Origin: Pseudoalteromonas piscicida
GTDB lineage: Bacteria > Pseudomonadota > Gammaproteobacteria > Enterobacterales > Alteromonadaceae
Assembly (NCBI RefSeq): GCF_002744175.1
Contig: NZ_NKHF01000042.1
Location: 24,058-88,057 of the forward strand
DNA: 64,000 nt
Direction: 5' to 3'
The translations under genes were made by a program, and so were the position numbers. This document shows, one piece after another, positions 53,653 through 62,512 of the stretch. The notes under the pieces are model-generated. The model was not told where the DNA came from, did not search any database, and was given only the letters and a program-made list of their open reading frames with translations. The stretch's first letter is position 1. Every line of letters starts with the position of its first letter.

Positions 53653-54162
53653 TCAAGTGACTAGCTGTGCGGATATATGTTTTAGCAAAGTCAATTCACG
53701 TAAAACCGACATCCCTTTATTATTTGCGTCATTGAGTTTGGCTTCGTTATGCGCAATCGCTTGGTCTATGTTGATCCATACCGGCTTCATACCATTGGCA
53801 TGTTCATAACCCTCCATGGCAGGTGCATCAAACTCGCCGCAGATCTCACAAACGTAGCAATAAGAAATAATATGCACGTTGTCATGACCGGGTTTGTACC
53901 AAGGGCGATACTCTTCATAGCGACCAAAAGGAGTTAAGCCTGTAATAGAGAGCGCACCGGTTTCTTCTTTTAGCTCTCGCGCTAATGCCGCTTCTAAGGT
54001 TTCTCCTTCGTCTACGCCGCCACCTGGCAAGGTGTAATCGTCATAACGTTTGGTATAAAGCATTAGAATATCATTGCCTCTTAGAACAATAGCGCGAGTA
54101 GTCTTTCTGGTAAAGCAGCTGCCCGGAAGCGGAGCCACGGGGGTATTATTTAGGTTTTTCAT
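53653..54162 (-). CDS. Nudix hydrolase
   Basis: 169 residues. The Nudix box is complete: GGVDEGETLEAALARELKEETGA. It hydrolyses a nucleoside diphosphate linked to X, with substrate unknown. A region with four Cys/His-like residues is not obvious. The flanking genes give no hint of substrate. Confidence 0.9.
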   Translation of the reverse strand: MKNLNNTPVAPLPGSCFTRKTTRAIVLRGNDILMLYTKRYDDYTLPGGGVDEGETLEAALARELKEETGALSITGLTPFGRYEEYRPWYKPGHDNVHIISYCYVCEICGEFDAPAMEGYEHANGMKPVWINIDQAIAHNEAKLNDANNKGMSVLRELTLLKHISAQLVT

Positions 54163-54247
54163 TGAGTTTTAACTTCAATTTAGGTAACAAACGTAGTACT
54201 GAAAGACGATACGCCAGTACGTAGAAGGCGTATCGTGATTGGGAGTA

Positions 54248-54391
54248 TAATACCCTTTTATCTTAATGCTTGCTCAATTTGAGGGCGTAAATCAGCCGTT
54301 TGCTGGGTTACAGATTTATTATCTGAAATCTAATAAGTAACAAAATTTTCTCGCCTTAAAATTGCACGCTTAAGCAAAAAAACTGGTATTA
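54248..54391. repeat. TAATACC...GGTATTA element, 144 bp
   Basis: Ends TAATACC (54248-54254) and GGTATTA (54385-54391) are inverted. The interior has CTTGCTCAATTTGAGG and TTTTCTCGCCTTAAA, shared with the copy at 62.3-62.5 kb. It looks like a small non-coding mobile element (MITE-like). It lies between the Nudix and Tas genes. Confidence 0.6.
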
Positions 54392-55441
54392 AAACGGTGC
54401 CGGATATGATTTAAATACGGTATCAATTTCCGCCAGAGATTCTGCACATAGTGGGGTGTCAAACGCTTGGATATTTTCTTTCAGTTGCGCCATGGTTGTT
54501 GCGCCGATGATGGTTGAAGTGACGCCATCGACTTGATCGCACCAAGCCAGCGCCAGCTGCGCCGCAGTCATGTTAAATTCTTTAGCGATTTCTTGATATT
54601 TCGCAACGGCTTCTTGTGCCAGTTGTGTATCTCTAAATAAGCCCTGCCTTTGTACTAAGGTCCATCGGCTACCTTCTGGTCTTGCACCACCTAAATACTT
54701 GCCACTGAGCATGCCACCTGCGAGCGGTGACCAAGGCAGGTAAGCAATATCTTCGTTTACGCAGCTCTCAATCAAGTAAGGCCAATCTTTAGCATGTAAC
54801 AAACTAAACTCATTTTGGATAGCAATCGGCTTTGGTAAGTTATGTTGTGTAGCTAAATTCAGATAGGTGTGAATGCCCCATGGCGTGTCATCTGACAACC
54901 CCCAGTGACGAATTTTTCCAGCTTGAATACAACTGGCTAGGCCTTCTAGAATATCTAGCATACCTTCACGCTCTTCAGCACTGTTGAGTTCACTCAGTGG
55001 TAACATGCCCGGCCACTGCTTGCCAAAATGTGGAGACGTACGATTTGGCCAATGTAACTGATAAAGGTCGATATAGTCAGTATTTAAGCGCGCTAAAGAA
55101 TCATCGACGGCTTGGATCACGGATTGACCTGTGATTGGGTTCCCCTTGCGGATCCAAGGTAGTCCATTGCCTGCAATTTTTGTGGCAAGAACTAGCTTCT
55201 CACGTTTTTCTTGATGGCGCTTTAACCAATTGCCAATGATTGCTTCTGTTTTACCGTATGTGTCAGGGGATGGAGGAACTGCGTACATTTCAGCGGTATC
55301 GATGAAATTAATACCACGGCTTAGTGCATAATTGATTTGCTCGTCGGCATCATGCTGGTTGTTTTGTACGCCCCAAGTCATGCTTCCTAAGCAAATGCGT
55401 GAAACTTCAAGTGGGCTACTACCAAGTCGTGAGTACTTCAT
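54389..55441 (-). CDS. tas: Aldo/keto reductase, Tas family
   Basis: 350 residues. Family residues are present: DTAEMYAVPP (with the catalytic Tyr), KIAGNG..., and DLYQLHWPNRT (with His). Length and the AEMYAVPPSPDTYGKTE segment match E. coli Tas. It reduces aldehydes or ketones with NADPH; the physiological substrate is unclear. AGGAG lies ~6 nt before the ATG. Its 3' end coincides with the end of a repeat element. Confidence 0.9.
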   Translation of the reverse strand: MKYSRLGSSPLEVSRICLGSMTWGVQNNQHDADEQINYALSRGINFIDTAEMYAVPPSPDTYGKTEAIIGNWLKRHQEKREKLVLATKIAGNGLPWIRKGNPITGQSVIQAVDDSLARLNTDYIDLYQLHWPNRTSPHFGKQWPGMLPLSELNSAEEREGMLDILEGLASCIQAGKIRHWGLSDDTPWGIHTYLNLATQHNLPKPIAIQNEFSLLHAKDWPYLIESCVNEDIAYLPWSPLAGGMLSGKYLGGARPEGSRWTLVQRQGLFRDTQLAQEAVAKYQEIAKEFNMTAAQLALAWCDQVDGVTSTIIGATTMAQLKENIQAFDTPLCAESLAEIDTVFKSYPAPF

Positions 55442-55638
55442 GCAGGCTCCTGATTGATTGCTGAGTAAGAATAGTTAGCCAAAGCAAATGAATTAAGTAC
55501 TTTGGACTACATTGATATTGTTAGCATTATCTCTGTTTTTAGGTGCAAGTTGCAACACAGCACATGACAAGTATAGACCACTACGTTCGAGCATATGTTC
55601 AAGATTGCAACAACGGCAAAATTAGCACATAATAAGTA

Positions 55639-55654
55639 CTGTTTATTTAGACAG
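55639..55654 (+). promoter_or_regulatory. LexA box of dinB
   Basis: CTGTTTATTTAGACAG fits CTGT-N8-ACAG exactly, with good extended agreement (TA before, TG after). It lies 8 nt upstream of the dinB start, so bound LexA should block transcription directly. Confidence 0.85.
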
Positions 55655-55662
55655 TGCTTTGT

Positions 55663-56715
55663 ATGCGTAAGTTTATTCATATTGATATGGACGCGTTCTA
55701 CGCTTCGGTAGAAATGCGCGATAACCCCGAGCTTGCAACAGTGCCTATGGCCATTGGTGGGCGGAGTCATCGTGGGGTGCTATCAACGGCAAACTATATT
55801 GCTCGCCAGTATGGGGTGCGCTCTGCGATGTCGAATTATCAAGCGAAAAAACTCTGCCCACAGCTGGTCATTGTGCCGGGAAGAATGGACGTATACAAAG
55901 CTATCTCACAACAGATCAGAGCTATCTTTTCCCGCTATACACGGCTTATTGAACCGCTGTCTTTGGATGAAGCTTACCTTGATGTCACGGACTGTGAACA
56001 GTTTAACGGTAGTGCAACCCTTATTGCTGAGCAAATACGAGCAGATATATTCAATGAGACAGGCCTAACTGCTTCAGCGGGGATTGCGCCAATTAAATTT
56101 TTGGCCAAAATCGCCAGCGATGAAAATAAACCCAATGGCCAATGTGTTATTCCACCTCATCAAGTGAGCGCGTTTATCGACTCATTACCATTGCAAAAAA
56201 TTCCCGGTGTGGGGAAAGTAACGCAACAAAAGTTGCTGGCCATGGGATTGGAGTACGGCAGCGATGTTAAAGCGTTATCTGAGGCGCAATTACGCCAGTC
56301 ATTTGGCAAGTTTGGTGCGGTGTTGTGGCGGCGCTGCCAAGGCATAGATGAACGCAAAGTTGAAACCGACCGAATTCGTAAGTCGGTAGGCGTTGAAACC
56401 ACGTTTGCAGAAGATACACTGGACCTTGAAACGCTAAAGCAGGTGATCACAGAAAAACTTTTACCTGAGCTGACGCGCCGAGCACAACCTTATTTACAGC
56501 GTGGATTTACCAAGCTTGGGGTCAAAGTGAAGTTCTACGATTTCACTCAAACCACTAAAGAGTGTCAATATCAACATATTGACCTTGCCATATTTGAAGA
56601 GTTGTTGGTGGAAGCCATGGCGCGACAAAAGTTTAAGCCCGTCCGCTTAGTTGGGCTGCATTTAGGCTTAAATGAAAAACCCAATGATCAGGCCCAGCTA
56701 GGGCTGTTCGATTAA
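55663..56715 (+). CDS. dinB: DNA polymerase IV
   Basis: 350 residues, Y-family polymerase. The catalytic acids are in HIDMDAFYASVEMRD and PLSLDEAYLDVTD. It also has the little-finger domain near ~240-340 and the C-terminal beta-clamp motif (QLGLFD). It bypasses lesions with low fidelity. The ATG at 55663 is preferred to the GTG three codons earlier. A LexA box immediately upstream puts it in the SOS response. It is divergent from tas. Confidence 0.95.
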   Translation: MRKFIHIDMDAFYASVEMRDNPELATVPMAIGGRSHRGVLSTANYIARQYGVRSAMSNYQAKKLCPQLVIVPGRMDVYKAISQQIRAIFSRYTRLIEPLSLDEAYLDVTDCEQFNGSATLIAEQIRADIFNETGLTASAGIAPIKFLAKIASDENKPNGQCVIPPHQVSAFIDSLPLQKIPGVGKVTQQKLLAMGLEYGSDVKALSEAQLRQSFGKFGAVLWRRCQGIDERKVETDRIRKSVGVETTFAEDTLDLETLKQVITEKLLPELTRRAQPYLQRGFTKLGVKVKFYDFTQTTKECQYQHIDLAIFEELLVEAMARQKFKPVRLVGLHLGLNEKPNDQAQLGLFD

Positions 56716-56828
56716 CCTAGACTAAAAGATAACTGCAAATAATTCATTTTGTGCTAGCTTCGAGATTGTCGTGCAACAAATATTACGCAGATCGCGTGTA
56801 ATTAAAACAACAACAAGAGGTAAGCATT

Positions 56829-58514
56829 ATGCAATCCATAATGATCGTGCTCTTCGGCATTATAGGGATGTTATTTGGATGGTTTGTTTATTCCAAATTT
56901 ATTGCTGAAAAAATCTTTAAAATGGATGACAACTTTGTCACCCCAGCCCATGAACTTGAGGATGGCGTTGATTATGTTCCCACCAATAAGGTGGTATTGT
57001 GGGGGCATCACTTTACTTCAGTCGCTGGCGCTGCGCCCATTGTAGGTCCTGCTATCGCCGTGTATTGGGGCTGGGTGCCTGCGGTGCTTTGGGTGGTATT
57101 TGGCACTATATTCTTTGCCGGTGTCCATGACATGGGCGCTTTATGGGCGAGTGCTCGTCACAAAGGTAAGTCGATGGGCGCACTGTCTGAAAGCGTGATT
57201 GGCAAGCGCACTCGTTCATTATTTATGATAGTGGTATTCCTTGTCCTGCTCATGGTAAATGCGGTGTTCGGGGTGGTGATAGCTAACTCGTTCGTGGGTA
57301 ACCCAAATGCGGTGTTCCCCGCATGGTCTGCCATTGTTGTGGCGCTTATCATCGGCCAATTGCTCAAGCGCAAAGTGCCATTAATTCCGCTGTGTATAAT
57401 TGGAGTCATTGTGCTATACGCTACCATTTATATGGGAAGTAGCATGCCGATTACCTTACCAACCGAAATGTTTGGTCTAAGCGACAAAGCCAATTGGATC
57501 ATCATCCTGTTTATCTATGCCGCCGTGGCGTCATTGTTACCGGTTTGGATGTTATTACAACCTCGTGATTTTATTAATGGCATGCAGCTGCTGGTTGGGT
57601 TGGTTTTACTGTATGGTGCGGTATTTGTGGTAATGCCTGATATCACGGCTCCGGCGTTTAATACCCAAACGGTCGAAAACACCCCAAGTATTATCCCCTT
57701 GCTGTTTGTGACTATTGCTTGCGGTGCGGTATCGGGCTTTCACGGTATTGTGTCGTCTGGCACCAGCTCTAAACAGTTAGATAAAGAAACCGATGGCCGC
57801 TTTGTCGGTTATTTAGGTGCAGTTGGTGAAGGCTCACTTGCACTGATCACATTAGTTGCCGTGAGTGGCGTGATGCTCGCAGTATCGCCAGAAGAGTGGC
57901 ATGAAATTTATAGTCACCTTGGTGCGGGTAGTGTGTCAGCCTTCATTAATGGTGGTTCAAATCTTATCAGCACAGGTTGGGGGTTACCTGTAGAAATCGC
58001 ATCAACTTTACTTGCTGTTATGGTTGTACTTTTTGCCGGAACCACCATGGACTCTGGCGTTAGGCTGCAGCGCTATATTATTCAAGAGTGGGGAGAAATC
58101 TATAATATCAAACTACTTAATAACGGCATTGTTGCAACCTTATTTGCTGTAGGATGCTGCTTGTTACTTGCCTTTGGTGCTGGTGGCGCTTCAGGTAGCG
58201 GTGGAATGGTGATCTGGCCCTTGTTTGGCTCTACCAACCAGATTTTGGCAAGTTTAACCTTATTGGTTATTTCGGTCTACCTCATCAAATTAGGGCGTCC
58301 AGCTAAGTACACCTTAATCCCTATGGTATTTGTGTTGGTTATGGCGTTTTTTGCAGGCGTGATTAAACTGGGCGAATACTATCAAAAAGGTAATTGGCTG
58401 TTGGTCGTTCTGGATGTCATAGTGCTGGTGGTCAGTATTTTGGTGATGTTAGAAGCTTGGTCTGTGATCAGCAAAACCAAAGCAAAACCAGATGAAGCCC
58501 GTGATATATCCTAG
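56829..58514 (+). CDS. CstA-family transporter
   Basis: 561 residues with about 14-16 transmembrane segments. CstA-family blocks are present: FTSVAGAAPIVGPAIAVYWGW, GVHDMGALWASARHKGKS, SGFHGIVSSGTSSKQ. It is shorter than E. coli CstA and BtsT (~700), so it belongs to the shorter branch. Members take up peptides or pyruvate. AAGAGG lies ~8 nt before the ATG. The M17 aminopeptidase gene follows by 69 nt and is co-oriented, so peptide uptake and cleavage may be linked. Confidence 0.88.
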   Translation: MQSIMIVLFGIIGMLFGWFVYSKFIAEKIFKMDDNFVTPAHELEDGVDYVPTNKVVLWGHHFTSVAGAAPIVGPAIAVYWGWVPAVLWVVFGTIFFAGVHDMGALWASARHKGKSMGALSESVIGKRTRSLFMIVVFLVLLMVNAVFGVVIANSFVGNPNAVFPAWSAIVVALIIGQLLKRKVPLIPLCIIGVIVLYATIYMGSSMPITLPTEMFGLSDKANWIIILFIYAAVASLLPVWMLLQPRDFINGMQLLVGLVLLYGAVFVVMPDITAPAFNTQTVENTPSIIPLLFVTIACGAVSGFHGIVSSGTSSKQLDKETDGRFVGYLGAVGEGSLALITLVAVSGVMLAVSPEEWHEIYSHLGAGSVSAFINGGSNLISTGWGLPVEIASTLLAVMVVLFAGTTMDSGVRLQRYIIQEWGEIYNIKLLNNGIVATLFAVGCCLLLAFGAGGASGSGGMVIWPLFGSTNQILASLTLLVISVYLIKLGRPAKYTLIPMVFVLVMAFFAGVIKLGEYYQKGNWLLVVLDVIVLVVSILVMLEAWSVISKTKAKPDEARDIS

Positions 58515-58583
58515 TTTCCTTGGAACTTGAGCACAAATCACCTATAGTCGGCCCTAATTCTAATATAGAAAAGGGCCTTTTTT

Positions 58584-60116
58584 ATGTCTTTTCCAATTGC
58601 ATTACCTTGTAACAATCTGTTTGAAAGCGATGCTGATGCTATCGTTGTTGTTACCCATGATATTCAAAACCTAGGCAGCGCACAGCTTAATGACGTTGCA
58701 GCACCGTTTTTAGCAGTCGATGCGCGTATTGCTCAAAAGGCGAGCCTGCTTGTTTCAGACAAAGTACCGGGCAACCGTTTAGTGATCGCACCAACCGGTC
58801 CATTAGATAGAGATTATGATGATGTGCGCCGTTTCTTTGAAGCGGCAAAAGCCGGTATTCTAGAAGCTAAAGCCGCGGGTGCCGTAAAGCCTGTGCTTGC
58901 TGTTGTTAATGTGCCTGCCGATACTCGTTATGAAAATGCGCGTGCAGTAAGCTTTTTAGGTGCATGCCAAGGCTTATGGCAGCCATTAGAAGCCCGTGAA
59001 TACCGCGGCGAAACGATTGAGCCAATCGAAGCGATTTATCTGTTTGAAGCATCTGCACAAAGCTGCGATCAGCTTAGCGCAATTGCTGCAGGTCAGTATG
59101 CTGCGCGAGATTTATGTGGTACTGAGCCTGAGCGCATGGCGCCGCCACGTTTCGCTGACTACTGTGTTGAGTTATTCCAAGGCTCAGCGGTAAACGTTGA
59201 AGTAATTGCAGACCGTCAAATTATGGATGAGCAGTATCCACTATTAAGTACAGTGGCACGCGCCTCTTACGCCGTTGAGCGTCATCATCCTCGGGTGGTA
59301 AAAATGGCATATGAGCCAGAAGGTGACGTTGAACGTACCCTTATCTTTGTTGGTAAAGGCCTAGTCTACGATACCGGTGGTGCAGACCTTAAAGTGGGCG
59401 GCTTTATGGCGGGCATGAGCCGAGACAAAGGTGGTGCAGCATCAGTGGTTGGTTTTATGGAAGCCGTTGCTAAGTATCAGCCAAAAGGCGTTAAAGTGAT
59501 TGCGTATCTTGCAGTGGTTCGTAATTCAATTGGTTCTGACTGTTTTGTGCCAGATGAAATCATTGAAAGCAGAGAAGGCGTTCGCGTTCGTATTGGTAAT
59601 ACCGACGCGGAAGGCCGCTTGGCGATGGGCGACTTACTGAGCGAAGCAAAAGACTTAGCTCTTGGTGAGAAAAACCCTGAGATCTTTACGGTTGCAACAC
59701 TGACAGGTCATGCGGCGCGCGCTATGGGTCCTTACAGTGCCTATGTTGAGAATGGTCCCGCACGAGCGGCACAAGTGTCTCGCAAGATTGCAGACATGGG
59801 CGACTTATGGGCAGATTGCGCGGAAGTATCGCGTAGCCGACGTGAAGACTATGACTTTGTAAAACCACGCACACTTGCAGACGATGTGCTATCGAGCAAC
59901 AACGCACCATCGGCGGTTACGGCTCGTGGTCACCAATTCCCAATGGCATTTTTGGCAATTGTTGGTGGTTTAGACAAGCATGGTTGTAATGCAGAGTTGC
60001 CAATTCCGTATGTGCATATGGATATTGCAGGTAGCGGCGTTGAAGGTGGCGACTGGCAGCATGGCAAACCTACGGCTGCAACCGTTGCAAGCTTGTTTGC
60101 AAGGTATTGTATCTAA
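58584..60116 (+). CDS. Leucyl aminopeptidase family (M17) protein
   Basis: 510 residues. The M17 C-terminal catalytic domain starts at ~250: FVGKGLVYDTGGADLKVGG, then RDKGGAASVVGF and NTDAEGRLAMGDLL, which hold the metal ligands and bicarbonate-binding Arg. Two zinc or manganese ions are expected. The N-terminal domain is divergent. It cuts N-terminal residues from peptides. It follows the CstA-family gene and ends at a terminator. Confidence 0.88.
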   Translation: MSFPIALPCNNLFESDADAIVVVTHDIQNLGSAQLNDVAAPFLAVDARIAQKASLLVSDKVPGNRLVIAPTGPLDRDYDDVRRFFEAAKAGILEAKAAGAVKPVLAVVNVPADTRYENARAVSFLGACQGLWQPLEAREYRGETIEPIEAIYLFEASAQSCDQLSAIAAGQYAARDLCGTEPERMAPPRFADYCVELFQGSAVNVEVIADRQIMDEQYPLLSTVARASYAVERHHPRVVKMAYEPEGDVERTLIFVGKGLVYDTGGADLKVGGFMAGMSRDKGGAASVVGFMEAVAKYQPKGVKVIAYLAVVRNSIGSDCFVPDEIIESREGVRVRIGNTDAEGRLAMGDLLSEAKDLALGEKNPEIFTVATLTGHAARAMGPYSAYVENGPARAAQVSRKIADMGDLWADCAEVSRSRREDYDFVKPRTLADDVLSSNNAPSAVTARGHQFPMAFLAIVGGLDKHGCNAELPIPYVHMDIAGSGVEGGDWQHGKPTAATVASLFARYCI

Positions 60117-60139
60117 TACGTGATTGTTATTATATCGGC

Positions 60140-60240
60140 TTAATTGAGGATTAAATCTAATGCTAGCGGCATTAGATTTTCTTATCTAGAACAACGAAAT
60201 AGAAAGCTATATGTTTTGGTCGTAGTTAGGATAAAGCCGA
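60140..60240 (+). repeat. Partial repeat copy after the M17 gene
   Basis: GAGGATTAAATCTAATGC, then TTTCTTATCTAGAACAACG and AAATAGAA, resemble the interior of the TAATACC-family copy near 62.4 kb (TTTCTTATTTAGAACAATA). The ends are lost. Confidence 0.4.
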
Positions 60241-60250
60241 GTTGAAAATA

Positions 60251-60280
60251 AAAAAGGAAGCGGTGTAGCTTCCTTTTTAT
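60251..60280. terminator. Bidirectional terminator after the M17 gene
   Basis: AAAAAGGAAGC pairs with GCTTCCTTTTT across a 6-nt loop. T-runs lie on both strands, so it serves the M17 gene and the convergent small gene at 60327. Confidence 0.88.
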
Positions 60281-60326
60281 TTTCAAACTAGGTGCTATAG
60301 TTTTTTGTAGGCACAGTGATCAGTGA

Positions 60327-60659
60327 CTACTGAACCACAATATGCTTTAAATTTTCGATACCGTCATACAAAGTACATGTAGCTGTGCCGCCCAACCAAA
60401 CTGCTTTTTGAGCAGCGTAAGCAGCAAGTGCCAAACTTAAAGTCATTTTTCCTGTTTCAGTGGTTCCATCAAAAGCATAATTATAAATAGCATTGGCTTG
60501 GTAACTGGGTGCGTCTTTGGGCTTATTACTAACAGCTATCATTACGTTATTACCAAAACCAGGGCCAGCTAAAATACGCGTGATTTTCGTTGGATTTACA
60601 CTGCTGGCGAAAGTTAAATTTGAAAAAATAATAAAGATAAACAAAAAGAGAGAGCTCAT
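60327..60659 (-). CDS. Small secreted protein, unknown
   Basis: 110 residues with an 18-residue signal peptide (MSSLFLFIFIIFSNLTFA). The mature part includes ILAGPGFGNNVMIAVSN and an Ala-rich stretch (MTLSLALAAYAAQKAVWLGG) that may be a helix or amphipathic. A single Cys (TATCTLYDG) is present. I do not recognise the family. AAAGGAAAT lies just upstream of the ATG, much like the GH5 gene. Confidence 0.65.
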   Translation of the reverse strand: MSSLFLFIFIIFSNLTFASSVNPTKITRILAGPGFGNNVMIAVSNKPKDAPSYQANAIYNYAFDGTTETGKMTLSLALAAYAAQKAVWLGGTATCTLYDGIENLKHIVVQ

Positions 60660-60784
60660 TTTATTTCCTTTCTTAAAGCTTAGAGTGATAATTTAATAGC
60701 CCTTAACTTAATATTTTTTAGCTACTAGATTTTTTTGTTTTTAGATAATTATAATTTAAATCTAAGCAAAGGCGGGATCACTTT

Positions 60785-61219
60785 TTATATACTGGAAAGA
60801 AAAATACTAGTTTCGCTATTTAATATCCCATCAGTTTCACGAACCTGTCTTAGTATACCATCGAACTCACTGAGGCTAGCGGCTTGCACTTCAGCGATTA
60901 AATCCCATGCTCCGTTCGTGGTATGAATTTTACTGAGTTCGGGGATCCCACGCAGTGCATTGATCACTTGTGTGGTCGATTTACCAATGACTTCTATCAT
61001 CATGATGGCGCGCACAAGCTCAGATTCTATATGTTCGTGAACTCTTACAGTAAAGCCTTGAATTGCGCCACTGGAAACAAGTCTATCTAAGCGGTTTTGT
61101 ACGGTTCCGCGAGATACTTTGAGCGTGTTGGCTAAGGTTGAAATGGCTGCTCGGCCATCTTTGCGTAACTCAGCAATCAAGGCTTTATCAAGCGCATCAT
61201 ATAGGTAAGGAGTCATCAT
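60785..61219 (-). CDS. Lrp/AsnC family regulator
   Basis: 144 residues. The N-terminal HTH is DALDKALIAELRKDGRAAISTLANTLKVSRGTVQNRLDRL, and the RAM ligand domain follows (HTTNGAWDLIAEVQAASLSEFDGILRQV). It is divergent from the CtlX-type hydrolase gene with ~150 nt between, so it is likely its regulator, perhaps responding to arginine or citrulline; this is inference. Two adjacent ATG codons start it. Confidence 0.9.
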   Translation of the reverse strand: MMTPYLYDALDKALIAELRKDGRAAISTLANTLKVSRGTVQNRLDRLVSSGAIQGFTVRVHEHIESELVRAIMMIEVIGKSTTQVINALRGIPELSKIHTTNGAWDLIAEVQAASLSEFDGILRQVRETDGILNSETSIFLSSI

Positions 61220-61370
61220 GCAGTCTTATCATTGTTAGTCTATTTGTATAACTCAGCATAGCAAAATGATAGAAAACTGTACTAATTGTATAAAATTTTG
61301 GCATTTCAATTGTCTTGTGGTGTGGTTACACTGATATTGCGTATGACAACGCCTAACTGATGAGTGCAGT

Positions 61371-62291
61371 ATGACAAAGATAAACCAAGCACCACAAGCG
61401 GTGGTAATGATCCGTCCACACCATTTCACTTCTAATCCTCAAACCATGCAAGATAATGCATTTCAGCAAGCATGCAGCGAAAACAATCCTAACAACAGAG
61501 CGTATGTTGAGGTCAGCAATGCCGTACAAGCGCTAGAGTTGGCTGGCGTAAAGGTACATTTATTTGAAGATACCTCTACAGACACACCCGATTCAGTTTT
61601 TCCCAATAATTGGTTCTCGACACACAGCGATGGTCAGTTGGTGGTTTATCCGATGTATGCACCGAATCGTAGGCAGGAAATACGCCGCGATATCATCGAC
61701 TTTTTGAGCGCTCACTATCAGGTGTCAGCCGTCAACGATTATAGCGATTTAACCACTGAAGAAGTGTTTTTAGAAGGCACTGGCTCTATGGTTATCGACC
61801 ATCAATCGAAAGTGGCCTATGCTGTTGAGTCCAAGCGCACCAACGCCAACTTGGTCAATCAAGTTTGTGAGCAGTTAGGACTACAGGCAGAAATATTTAA
61901 TGCCTACGATAAAAATGAAGTCTCTGTTTATCACACCAATGTCTTAATGTGTGTCGCGACGGATTTCGTCATGATATGCCTAGATATGGTGCCTGAGCAT
62001 CAGCGAGCCCATTTGACAAACCGCTTTGCGCAAAGCGGTCATACTGTGATTACGCTATCTTATGAGCAGATCCAACACTTTTGCGGCAACGCGATAGAGC
62101 TACAAGGGAGTACAGGTCGCATACTAGCGTTGTCTACTACGGCTTATCGGGCGCTATTGCCTGAGCAAATTGCTGTCATTGAAAAGTCAGCTAAGCTTGT
62201 TGCTATCGATATACCCACAATCGAAGCTGCTGGAGGGTCTGTACGTTGTATGATTGCAGGGATCCATTTTAATAACTCAACCTCAGGTTAA
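61371..62291 (+). CDS. ctlX: Citrulline utilisation hydrolase CtlX-type
   Basis: 306 residues of the arginine deiminase-related guanidino-group hydrolase fold. Family signatures are the start AVVMIRPHHFTSNPQT, DSVFPNNWFSTHSDG, VFLEGTGSMV, SVYHTNVLM and the C-terminal GGSVRCMIAGIHF with the catalytic Cys. CtlX removes the ureido or guanidino group in citrulline use. Its divergent regulator is an Lrp type. The substrate is inferred from similarity. Confidence 0.85.
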   Translation: MTKINQAPQAVVMIRPHHFTSNPQTMQDNAFQQACSENNPNNRAYVEVSNAVQALELAGVKVHLFEDTSTDTPDSVFPNNWFSTHSDGQLVVYPMYAPNRRQEIRRDIIDFLSAHYQVSAVNDYSDLTTEEVFLEGTGSMVIDHQSKVAYAVESKRTNANLVNQVCEQLGLQAEIFNAYDKNEVSVYHTNVLMCVATDFVMICLDMVPEHQRAHLTNRFAQSGHTVITLSYEQIQHFCGNAIELQGSTGRILALSTTAYRALLPEQIAVIEKSAKLVAIDIPTIEAAGGSVRCMIAGIHFNNSTSG

Positions 62292-62341
62292 ATCACCGAT
62301 AAGTGATACCAGAGCAACAGCAGATAACAATATCACTTGGT

Positions 62342-62485
62342 TTTAATACTTGCTCAATTTGAGGAAGCAAATCAGACGCTAATTGCGTTAAAAATTTCTT
62401 ATTTAGAACAATAAATAGAACGAATTTTGGTTGAGTGGTGGCAAGGTTTTCTCGCCTCAAAGTAGATCAAATAATTAAGCCAATT
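62342..62485 (+). repeat. Repeat element copy upstream of the AGCS gene
   Basis: The core CTTGCTCAATTTGAGG and the tail TTTTCTCGCCTCAAA match the 54.2-kb copy, and CTTATTTAGAACAATAAATAG matches those at 40.1 and 60.1 kb. The left end is poorly conserved. It fills most of the gap before the symporter gene. Confidence 0.5.
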
Positions 62486-62512
62486 GAGAAAATAACAAAA
62501 CAGGAATGGCCT

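Noticed and set aside
55507..55770. Minus-strand ORF over the dinB start
   Set aside because: It overlaps the LexA box and dinB N-terminus and has no coding signature.
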